Shown: piece after piece, positions 16,009 through 22,947 of the stretch
Position numbering within the stretch: position 1 is the stretch's first letter
Layout of the letters: each line of letters begins with the position of its first letter
Source: Sulfuritalea sp.
Lineage (GTDB): Bacteria > Pseudomonadota > Gammaproteobacteria > Burkholderiales > Rhodocyclaceae
NCBI GenBank assembly: GCA_016708585.1
Contig: JADJFK010000011.1
Location: 1 to 24,283 of the forward strand
Length of the DNA: 24,283 nt
Direction of reading: 5' to 3'
Notes under the pieces: generated by a model
Told to the model about the DNA's origin: nothing
The model's input: only the letters and a program-made list of their open reading frames with translations
The model's database searches: none
Program-made: the position numbers and the translations under genes

Positions 16009-17633
16009 AAACGAAGTTTCAGTGGAGGCTAACGCCGGCCTCATCGGCGTTAAGCAAAGCGGCCGTAACTAAATACCAAACACCGGCCGTGCTCGCGGCC
16101 CTGCTGCTGGCCGTCGGCGGCGGGTACTGGCTGGGCAAGTCACCAAAAGTCGGCGCCGGCGACACGGCGATGGCGAATGCTCCCGCGGCCGCCGGCGCTC
16201 CATCCGCAGCGCCGGCGCGCAAGCTGCTCTACTACCGCAATCCGATGGGCCTGCCCGACACGTCGCCGGTGCCGAAGAAGGACTCGATGGGCATGGACTA
16301 CATCGCGGTCTATGAAGGCGAGGATGAGTCTGCCGCCGCCGGCGAGATCAAGATCAGCACGGAGAAGGTGCAGAAGCTCGGCGTGAAAACCGAAGCCGCC
16401 ATGCTGCGCGAACTGGCGCGGCAGGTGACGGCCGCCGGCCGAGTCGAAATCGACGAACGCCGCTTGCACAACGTGGCGCCGAAATTCGAGGGCTGGGTCG
16501 ACCGCCTGCACGTCAATGCCACAGGCCAGCCGGTGGCCAAAGGCCAGCCGCTGTTCGAGGTGTACAGCCCCGAGCTGGTTTCGGCGCAGCGCGAGTACAT
16601 GGTGGCGGCCAAGGGTGTCGCGGCGCTGAAGGATGCCAGCGCCGAGATGCAGTCCGGCATGCGCCAACTGGCCGAGGCGAGCCTCTCGCGCCTGCGCAAC
16701 TGGGACATTTCCGAGGAGCAGATCAAGGCGCTGGCCGCAGGCGGCGAGGCGAAGCGCACGCTGACTTTCCGTTCCTCGGCCGGCGGCGTGGTGCTGGAGA
16801 AGAAGGCCGTGGCAGGCATGCGTTTCATGCCCGGCGAAATGCTCTACCAGATCGCCGACATCGCGTCGGTGTGGGTGCTGGCCGACATCTTCGAACGCGA
16901 CATCGCGCAGGTCAAGGTCGGGCAGAAGGTCAAGCTCGCGATCAATGCCTATCCGGAAAAAAGTTTCACCGGCACCGTCGCCTACATCTACCCCACGCTC
17001 AAGGCGGAGACGCGCACGATCCCGGTGCGCATCGAACTGGCCAACCCGGGCGGCCTGCTGAAGCCGGCCATGTATGCCAGCGTCGAGCTGGCGGTGGGCG
17101 GCCGGGACAAGGTGGTGACGGTGCCGCTGTCCGCCGTGATCGACAGCGGCACGCGGCAGATCGTGCTGCTGCAGAAGGCGGTGGGCCGCTTCGAGCCGCG
17201 CGAGGTCAAGCTCGGTGCGCGCAGCGACGAGTACGTCGAGGTGCGCGAAGGCATCGCCGAAGGGGATGCCGTGGTCGTTGCCGCCAATTTCCTGATCGAT
17301 GCCGAGAGCAACCTCAAGGCGGCCTTGAGCGGCCTGACGGCGGCGCCGGAGGCGGGAGCCAAACCCGCCAGGACCTCGGTCAGCCACCAGGCCACGGGCA
17401 CCCTGGAGGCCATCGATGCCAAGAACGGGACCGTCACCATGACCCATGCGCCGGTGGCCAGCCTCGCCTGGCCGGCGATGACCATGGACTTCATCCTCGC
17501 CAATCCGGGGCTGGTGGACAAGTTCAAGGCCGGGGCTCCCATCACCATCGAGTTCGTCGAACGCGGGCCGGGCGAATGGGTGATCACCAGGATGGAGGCG
17601 AAGGGTACCGCTACTTCGCACAAGGGGCACTGA
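16005..17633 (+). CDS. cusB: CusB adaptor with heavy-metal-binding and C-terminal CusF-like domains
   Basis: 542 residues, longer than E. coli CusB because a CusF-like domain is fused at the end. Order: N-terminal membrane anchor about 27-43; a linker holding the 25-nt repeat (KVGAGDTA, 48-55); heavy-metal-binding domain about 74-104 (YYRNPMGLPDTSPVPKKDSM, then GMDYIAVYEGE); adaptor body with KFEGWVDRLHVNATGQPVAK, YSPELVSAQREY, ISEEQIKAL, ADIASVWVLADIFERDI and a barrel to about 455; then a CusF-like domain about 465-535 with His481, Trp489, Met492 and Met494 (WPAMTMDF). So the fused CusF domain keeps the canonical Trp that the free CusF lacks. Tail HKGH. ATG 16005 overlaps the cusC stop; GGGAGAAG at 15993-16000 supports it. 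Confidence 0.92.
   Translation: MKTKFQWRLTPASSALSKAAVTKYQTPAVLAALLLAVGGGYWLGKSPKVGAGDTAMANAPAAAGAPSAAPARKLLYYRNPMGLPDTSPVPKKDSMGMDYIAVYEGEDESAAAGEIKISTEKVQKLGVKTEAAMLRELARQVTAAGRVEIDERRLHNVAPKFEGWVDRLHVNATGQPVAKGQPLFEVYSPELVSAQREYMVAAKGVAALKDASAEMQSGMRQLAEASLSRLRNWDISEEQIKALAAGGEAKRTLTFRSSAGGVVLEKKAVAGMRFMPGEMLYQIADIASVWVLADIFERDIAQVKVGQKVKLAINAYPEKSFTGTVAYIYPTLKAETRTIPVRIELANPGGLLKPAMYASVELAVGGRDKVVTVPLSAVIDSGTRQIVLLQKAVGRFEPREVKLGARSDEYVEVREGIAEGDAVVVAANFLIDAESNLKAALSGLTAAPEAGAKPARTSVSHQATGTLEAIDAKNGTVTMTHAPVASLAWPAMTMDFILANPGLVDKFKAGAPITIEFVERGPGEWVITRMEAKGTATSHKGH
16145..16169 (+). repeat. 25-nt dispersed repeat, exact copy in cusB linker
   Basis: 25/25 match, Y = C. It encodes KVGAGDTA immediately after the N-terminal membrane segment and before a low-complexity Ala/Pro linker, a place where extra residues should do little harm. 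Confidence 0.75.
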
Positions 17634-17666
17634 GATGAAACCGGGTGCAGAGTTGTGGCTGGTGCG

Positions 17667-17774
17667 GGATCGGGAGGGCGGGGCATTCTGCGCTGCTCAT
17701 GTCACCCATCGGCGCCCTGCGGGCGCCGACTCCTTCTTTACTTCGCTGCGCAGAACACCCCACCCTCCCGATCC
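17667..17774. repeat. Long inverted repeat with nested hairpin in cusB-cusA gap
   Basis: Arms 17667-17693 and 17748-17774 are reverse complements at 24 of 27 positions. Inside is a second perfect hairpin, CGGCGCC (17710-17716), loop CTGCG, GGCGCCG (17722-17728). No open frame here has coding character. The design (imperfect long arms, nested stem) is like a REP/MITE-type intergenic element. No transposase is encoded nearby. Together with the element at 17826-17989 it fills most of the 408-bp gap 17634-18041. Confidence 0.65.
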
Positions 17775-17825
17775 GGTGACGCCGTCCCGGGTTTGCGGTG
17801 GCAAGGCAAAAGCGTATCTCGCCAA

Positions 17826-17989
17826 GGATGGCGGGTATCCGTCTCCGGGAAGTAAAGGGGGGCGTAGGCAGGGTTTCGCGGAGCACTGCTCCGCGCTGCC
17901 GGAGCCGGCTTGCCATGCAGGGCAAGCCGTGGGCGGAGCGGGCGCAGCCCGCGACGGGGGACATGGACGGAGACGGATACCCGCCGTCC
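17826..17989. repeat. Cruciform-like element: long inverted repeat enclosing three hairpins
   Basis: Outer arms: GGCGGGTATCCGTCTCC (17830-17846) and its exact reverse complement GGAGACGGATACCCGCC (17969-17985), extending by a few more pairs outward with one wobble. Between them are three perfect hairpins in series: CGCGGAGC/GCTCCGCG (17877-17895, loop ACT), GGCTTGCC/GGCAAGCC (17906-17927, loop ATGCAG) and GCGGGC/GCCCGC (17938-17952, loop GCA). As RNA it would fold as a multibranch junction. It could be a mobile repeat, a structured RNA segment in the operon transcript, or an mRNA-processing or stability site. Confidence 0.7.
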
Positions 17990-18041
17990 CCGGCGCCCAC
18001 CCAACTTCACCAAACGACAGGTTCGCCATGGAGCAATCACC

Positions 18042-21000
18042 ATGCTGAACGCCCTGATCGGCTGGTCGGCGCGCAACAAGTTCCTCGTCGTCATCATGAC
18101 GGTCTTCATCACGCTGGCCGGCATTTATGCCGTGCTGAAGACGCCGCTCGATGCGCTGCCCGACTTGTCCGACGTGCAGGTCATCATCTACACCGAGGTG
18201 CCGGGACAGGCGCCGCAGGTGGTCGAGGACCAGGTTACCTATCCGCTGACCACGGCGATGCTCTCGGTGCCGAAGTCGAAAGTGGTGCGCGGCTTTTCCT
18301 TCTTCGGCGCGTCCTTCGTCTATGTGATCTTCGAGGACGGCACCGACATCTACTGGGCGCGCTCGCGCGTTCTCGAATACCTGAACTTCGCCGCCGGACG
18401 TTTGCCGAAGGGCGTTACGCCGCAGCTCGGGCCGGACGCCACGGGGGTGGGCTGGGTCTATCAATATGTAGTGCTGGCCAGGGACAAGTCCCTGGCCGAA
18501 CTGCGCACCATCCAGGACTGGTTCGTCCGCTACCAGTTGACCAAGGCACCGGGCGTGGCCGAGGTCGCCAGCATCGGCGGTTTCGTCCAGCAGTACCAGG
18601 TGGTGGTCGATCCGGTCAAGCTGCGCGCCTATGGCGTGCCCTTGATGAAAGTGGTGCAGGCGATCCGCGACTCGAACCGCGATGTCGGCGGCCGCGTGGT
18701 CGAAATGGCCGAGACCGAGTACATGGTGCGCGGCCGCGGCTACCTGCGCGGCGTGGCCGACATCGAGGGCCTGGTGGTGAAATCCGAGCGCGGCACGCCG
18801 GTGCTGGTCCGCGATGTCGCGCGGGTCGAACTGGGGCCCGACGAGCGGCGTGGCATCACCGAGCTCAACGGCGAGGGCGAGGTGGTGTCGGGCATCGCCA
18901 TGGCGCGTTACGGCCAGAATGCGCTCGACGTGATCCGCGGCGTCAAGGAAAAGCTGGCCGAGATCGCGCCGGGCCTGCCGGCCGGGGTCACGATCGAAAC
19001 CGTGTATGACCGTTCGGAGCTGATCGAACGCGCCATCGCCACGCTGAAGACCACGCTGATCGAGGAAAGCATCATCGTCGCGCTGGTCTGCCTGGTGTTC
19101 CTGCTGCACGTCAGGAGCGCCCTGGTGGCGATCATCATGTTGCCGGTCGGCGTGCTGATCGCCTTCATCGCCATGCGCGCGCTGGGCATGAACTCCAACA
19201 TCATGAGCCTGGGCGGCGTCGCCATCGCCATCGGCGCCATGGTCGATGCGGCGATCGTGATGATCGAGAACGCGCACAAGCACATCGAGCGCCTGAAGGA
19301 TGGCCATTCCAATGCGGAGCGCGCCGCCGCCATCATAGATGCCTGCAAGGAGGTGGGTCCGGCACTGTTCTTCTCGCTGCTGATCATCACCGTGTCCTTC
19401 CTGCCGGTGTTCACGCTGGAAGCGCAGGAGGGCCGCCTGTTCTCGCCGCTGGCCTACACCAAGACCTTCGCCATGGCCGGCGCGGCGCTGCTGTCGGTGA
19501 CGCTGGTGCCGGTGCTGATGCTGTTCTTCATCCGCGGCAAGATCATTGCGGAGGCGAAGAACCCGGTGAATCGCGTGCTGATCTGGCTCTACCGGCCGAT
19601 CATCGCCTGGGTCATGCGCTGGAAGCGGACCACCATCGTGCTGGCCGTGGCAACGCTGGCGGTGAGCCTGTATCCGGCATCGAAGCTGGGCAGCGAGTTC
19701 ATGCCCACGCTCAACGAGGGCACGCTGTTCTACATGCCGACCTCGCTGCCCGGCATGTCGATCACCAAGGCCGGCGAACTGCTGCAGACGCAGAACAAGA
19801 TCATCAAGAGCTTTCCCGAGGTCGCCTCGGTGATCGGCAAGGCCGGACGCGCCAACACCGCGACCGATCCGGCGCCGACCGAAATGTTCGAGACCGTGAT
19901 CAACCTCAAGCCCGAGTCGGAATGGCGGCCGGGCATGACCACCGACAAGCTGATCGCCGAACTGGACAAGGCGCTGCAATTCCCCGGCGTGGCCAACTCG
20001 TGGACCATGCCGATCAAGGCGCGCATCGACATGCTCTCCACCGGCATCCGCACCCCGATCGGGATCAAGGTCTTCGGCAAGGACCTGGCCGAGATGGAGC
20101 GCCTGGCGCGCGAAATCGAGGGCGTGGTGAAGGCCGTGCCGGGCACCAGCAGCGCCTACGCCGAGCGCATCACCGGCGGCTTCTATCTCGACATCGAGCC
20201 GGACCGCGGCGCGCTGGCGCGTTATGGGCTTTCGGTCGGCGAACTGCAGGACACCATAGGCACGGCGCTGGGCGGCGAAATGGTGACGACCACCGTCGAA
20301 GGGCGCGAGCGCTTCGGCGTCATCGTGCGCTACCCGCGCGAACTGCGCGCCGACCCGCAGGCCATCGCGCGCGAGGTGCTGATCCCGATCGGCGCTGAAA
20401 TGGGCGGGCCGCCGGCAATGGTGCCGCTCGGGCAGGTGGCGACGATTTCCATCACCAAGGGCGCGCCGGCGATCCGCACCGAGAATGCGCTGCTCTCGGC
20501 CTACATCTTCGTCGATATCCGCGAGCGCGACATCGGCGGCTATGTCGCCGAAGCGCGCCGGGCGGTCAATGACAAGGTCAAGTTCCCGCCCGGCTACTAC
20601 ATCGCCTGGAGCGGGCAGTTCGAGTACATGGAACGTGCCATCGAGAAGCTGAAGGTGGTGGTGCCGGTGACCCTGCTGCTGATTTTCCTGCTGCTCTACC
20701 TCAACTTCCGGCGCCTGACCGAAACCCTGATCGTCATGCTCTCGGTGCCCTTCGCGCTGGTCGGCGGCATCTGGCTGATGTGGCTGCTCGGCTACAACCT
20801 CTCGGTGGCGGTGGCGGTCGGTTTCATCGCGCTGGCCGGCGTCGCCGCCGAGACCGGCGTGGTCATGCTGATCTACCTGGATCACGCATGGGAAGCCGCA
20901 CAGCAAAAGTCGGCGCTGGCGGGACGGCGAGCGGACGCGGGCGACCTGTATGGCGCGGTGATGGAAGGTGCCGTGGAGCGGGTGCGGCCAAAATTGATGA

Positions 21001-21188
21001 CCGTGGTCGCCATCATGGCCGGCCTCTTGCCCATCATGTGGAGCACCGGCGCGGGCTCGGAAGTCATGAGCCGCATCGCCGCGCCGATGGTCGGCGGCAT
21101 GATCTCCTCGACCATCCTGACCCTGGCGGTGATTCCGGCGATCTATGCGCTGGTCAAGGGGTGGCGGCTGGAGCCGGTCCGCGACTGA
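18042..21188 (+). CDS. cusA: CusA, Cu(I)/Ag(I) RND efflux pump
   Basis: 1048 residues, same length class as E. coli CusA. The TM4 signature AIGAMVDAAIVMIENAHK with proton-relay Asp402 marks the monovalent-cation HME subgroup. The three periplasmic methionines known to bind copper in CusA are all kept: LFYMPTSLPGMS, DPAPTEMFETVINLKP and RIDMLSTGIRTPIGIK. It takes Cu(I)/Ag(I) from the periplasm or cytosol and passes it through CusB and CusC. ATG 18042 is chosen by family start (MLNALIGWSARNKFLVV); the frame is open upstream through the repeat element, but that is non-coding. Near the C-terminus, AQQKSALAGRRADAGDLYG carries a 25-nt repeat copy read in a shifted frame. It is the last gene of the rightward run. 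Confidence 0.95.
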   Translation: MLNALIGWSARNKFLVVIMTVFITLAGIYAVLKTPLDALPDLSDVQVIIYTEVPGQAPQVVEDQVTYPLTTAMLSVPKSKVVRGFSFFGASFVYVIFEDGTDIYWARSRVLEYLNFAAGRLPKGVTPQLGPDATGVGWVYQYVVLARDKSLAELRTIQDWFVRYQLTKAPGVAEVASIGGFVQQYQVVVDPVKLRAYGVPLMKVVQAIRDSNRDVGGRVVEMAETEYMVRGRGYLRGVADIEGLVVKSERGTPVLVRDVARVELGPDERRGITELNGEGEVVSGIAMARYGQNALDVIRGVKEKLAEIAPGLPAGVTIETVYDRSELIERAIATLKTTLIEESIIVALVCLVFLLHVRSALVAIIMLPVGVLIAFIAMRALGMNSNIMSLGGVAIAIGAMVDAAIVMIENAHKHIERLKDGHSNAERAAAIIDACKEVGPALFFSLLIITVSFLPVFTLEAQEGRLFSPLAYTKTFAMAGAALLSVTLVPVLMLFFIRGKIIAEAKNPVNRVLIWLYRPIIAWVMRWKRTTIVLAVATLAVSLYPASKLGSEFMPTLNEGTLFYMPTSLPGMSITKAGELLQTQNKIIKSFPEVASVIGKAGRANTATDPAPTEMFETVINLKPESEWRPGMTTDKLIAELDKALQFPGVANSWTMPIKARIDMLSTGIRTPIGIKVFGKDLAEMERLAREIEGVVKAVPGTSSAYAERITGGFYLDIEPDRGALARYGLSVGELQDTIGTALGGEMVTTTVEGRERFGVIVRYPRELRADPQAIAREVLIPIGAEMGGPPAMVPLGQVATISITKGAPAIRTENALLSAYIFVDIRERDIGGYVAEARRAVNDKVKFPPGYYIAWSGQFEYMERAIEKLKVVVPVTLLLIFLLLYLNFRRLTETLIVMLSVPFALVGGIWLMWLLGYNLSVAVAVGFIALAGVAAETGVVMLIYLDHAWEAAQQKSALAGRRADAGDLYGAVMEGAVERVRPKLMTVVAIMAGLLPIMWSTGAGSEVMSRIAAPMVGGMISSTILTLAVIPAIYALVKGWRLEPVRD
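20905..20929 (+). repeat. 25-nt dispersed repeat, shifted-frame copy in cusA
   Basis: 23/25 match (ACA to GGA in the middle), Y = T. Here the unit is read in another frame than in its other coding copies (QKSALAGRR, not KVGAGDTA). It falls in the variable stretch between the YLDHA motif and the DLYGAVMEGAVERVRPK motif. Confidence 0.6.
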
Positions 21189-21215
21189 CGGCGGCGCCAG
21201 GCGTGGGCCGCTGTT
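21189..21215. terminator. Weak hairpin between convergent cusA and hemerythrin genes
   Basis: GCGGC (21191-21195) pairs with GCCGC (21207-21211), followed by TGTTT. The stem is short and the T run poor. It is the only candidate terminator in the 27-bp convergent gap. Confidence 0.25.
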
Positions 21216-21659
21216 TCAGGCGGGCGGCTTGCGCGTCACGGGCGATGCGTGCGGATCGATGCCCTTGTCGAGGAAATGCCCGACGAATTCGCGGTCGAAA
21301 TTATTGACATGGTCGACCAGCCAGGTCTGGATGAAACTCGTCAGGCCGTCGGCCACCTCGAAGTCCTGCGCCTTCTTCCTGAGTTTCTCGAGCTGATCCG
21401 TCAGCTTCCGATGTTCCTCGACATGGGCTTCCGCGTCGGGAAAGGACAGCAGCCGCATCAGGCTTTCTTCCACCGCGAAATGGATCCGGGTCTGCACCAC
21501 CAGCTCGGCGAGGATGGCGTCCGCCGCAAAACCGTAGCACTTGTCGGTCGACTGCTTCAGGCGTTCCAGCAGCGCCTGCAGCTGGCGGTGCTGGGAGTCG
21601 ATTTCGGCGATGCCGATATCCAGTGCAACAGGAATTTCGTGGGGCAGGTTTTTGTTCAC
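21216..21659 (-). CDS. Bacteriohemerythrin
   Basis: 147-residue cytosolic four-helix protein that binds O2 at a non-haem di-iron site. All seven ligands are visible with family spacing: His24 (IDSQHRQL), His60 and Glu64 (RIHFAVEES), His79 and His83 (AHVEEHRKL), His117 and Asp122 (DHVNNFDREF). The family usually starts with a Trp-containing segment before the first helix; here VALDIGIAEID lacks the Trp. GTG at 21659 is the start, preceded (on the minus strand) by GGAGGG. It stands alone, convergent to cusA. A role in O2 supply or sensing, or in protecting iron enzymes, is possible; a link to metal efflux is not shown. Confidence 0.93.
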   Translation of the reverse strand: MNKNLPHEIPVALDIGIAEIDSQHRQLQALLERLKQSTDKCYGFAADAILAELVVQTRIHFAVEESLMRLLSFPDAEAHVEEHRKLTDQLEKLRKKAQDFEVADGLTSFIQTWLVDHVNNFDREFVGHFLDKGIDPHASPVTRKPPA

Positions 21660-21770
21660 GCTCGGATCCCTCCGCTATCCAGTCGATTCATATTACAACA
21701 GCACAGGGTAATTCTTTCGGTCGCCGGGCCCGTGCCTTTGCGGGTAGGGGCCGGCATGTTCTGCGGCGGT

Positions 21771-22847
21771 TCAGGTGGGAAGCACGGGTGCCGCACCGGC
21801 TTGCCCGTGGCGCTTCCGGTAGTCGCGCGGGCCGCTGCCGACCCACGCGGTGAAGGCGCGGTAGAAGGCGGCGGCGTCGGCGAAGCCGAGGTCGGCGCTG
21901 ATGCTGCCCAGTGGCCGTCTTGTCTTGGTCAGCCATTCGGTGGCGAGTTCGCGGCGCAGGCTGTCCTTGACGGCGCGAAAGCTGGTGCCTTCGTCTTCCA
22001 GCCGGCGGTGCAGGGTGCGCGGCGAAAGAAACAGGCGACGCGCGATGGCCGGTAGGCCCGGTTGCTCGGGCAGGGCGGCGCGCAGGTGTTCCCTGACGCG
22101 CAGGGACAGGGCGCGATCGCGGCGGTAGAGCGTGGTGATGCTGGCCGGCGCATCGGCGAGGAATACGCGCAGTGCCGCTTCGTCGCGGCGCACCGGCAGG
22201 GTCAGCCATTCGGCGGGGAAGCGCGCTTCGAGGCGCGGCGCGTCGAAGGTGTAGCGCGGGGCGAAGACCAATTCGTAGTCGGCGGCATGCTGCGGCGGCG
22301 GATAGGGAAAGCTCACTTCGTCGAGCGGCAGCGGGTGGGCGACGAGCCAGGCGGCGAGGCCGTGGATCATGCGCAGCAGCCATTCGAAGGCGAATACGCG
22401 TCCCGCCGCACCGACCGGCAGCGCCTGGTCTTCGCTGATGACGATGACGGCCGCGCGACCGCTGGTTTCCAGCTCGACATCGAGGTCGTCGAGGACCACG
22501 TGCAGGAAGCGCGCGATGCGTTCCAGCGCCTCTTTCAGGTTGGCCGCGGAAAGGACGGCGCGACAGAGGAACTCGAAACTGCCGCGATGCAGGGGCCGCG
22601 AAAACAGCGCGAAACCCTCGTCGTCGAGGCTCTCGTTGATCAGGCGGTAGAGCGCGGCGTAGCGCGCGACGGGAACGCGGGCCGTACGGTCGTGCAGAAG
22701 GTCGGTGGCAATTTCTGCATGTTCCAGGAGTGCTCCCGGTACCAGCCCGGCCCGCGAAACCCCTGACAAAATACCGCTTACAAAGCCGATCGCGACAGTC
22801 GATGGGCTGCCGGCGGACGTGCGCGAGCGTACGGATTTAAGGGCCAT
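21771..22847 (-). CDS. AraC-family transcriptional regulator
   Basis: 358 residues. The N-terminal two thirds match the AraC-type effector domain of the OruR/ArgR-like group (family PF12625 style), with LLRMIHGLAAWLVAHPLPLD and VSFPYPPP. The C-terminal double helix-turn-helix begins at PGLPAIARRLFLSPRTLHRR and ends in LGFADAAAFYRAFTAWVGSG and PRDYRKRH. Effector unknown. The start ATG at 22847 has no strong ribosome site; starts a few codons downstream are not excluded. It is divergent from icmF across 100 bp, the usual layout for a regulator of the neighbouring pathway, so it may respond to a branched-chain acyl or related metabolite; that is inference. Confidence 0.9.
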   Translation of the reverse strand: MALKSVRSRTSAGSPSTVAIGFVSGILSGVSRAGLVPGALLEHAEIATDLLHDRTARVPVARYAALYRLINESLDDEGFALFSRPLHRGSFEFLCRAVLSAANLKEALERIARFLHVVLDDLDVELETSGRAAVIVISEDQALPVGAAGRVFAFEWLLRMIHGLAAWLVAHPLPLDEVSFPYPPPQHAADYELVFAPRYTFDAPRLEARFPAEWLTLPVRRDEAALRVFLADAPASITTLYRRDRALSLRVREHLRAALPEQPGLPAIARRLFLSPRTLHRRLEDEGTSFRAVKDSLRRELATEWLTKTRRPLGSISADLGFADAAAFYRAFTAWVGSGPRDYRKRHGQAGAAPVLPT

Positions 22848-22947
22848 GATGGCAAATTATGCATAGTTATCGTCGTTTTGTGTCATGGCGCAATCAACAG
22901 GCATTGCCTATGATGCAAAAACTGTCGCAAATACCGGAGCCGTCGCC
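22848..22947. promoter_or_regulatory. Divergent AraC/icmF control region
   Basis: 100 bp, clearly more AT-rich than the surrounding genes. It holds AGGCATTGCCT (22899-22909, a perfect 5-1-5 palindrome) directly followed by and overlapping a -10-like TATGAT (22909-22914), and TATGCATA (22857-22864). No -35 at normal distance is visible, which would suit an activator-dependent promoter. GGAG at 22935-22938 is the icmF ribosome site. Confidence 0.4.

Noticed and set aside
17711..17741. Minus-strand resemblance of the inner hairpin in the cusB-cusA gap to the start of the 25-nt unit
   Set aside because: About 11 of the first 13 bases agree but the second half does not; a common origin is possible but not supported.
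17635..18048. 137-codon open frame after cusB
   Set aside because: It is made of the arms and hairpins of the structured element, has no ribosome site suited to its ATG and no domain-like sequence, so it is not a gene.
17697..20906. 1069-codon open frame on the minus strand opposite cusA
   Set aside because: The translation is His/Asp/Gln-rich shadow sequence without domains; cusA on the + strand is complete and conserved.
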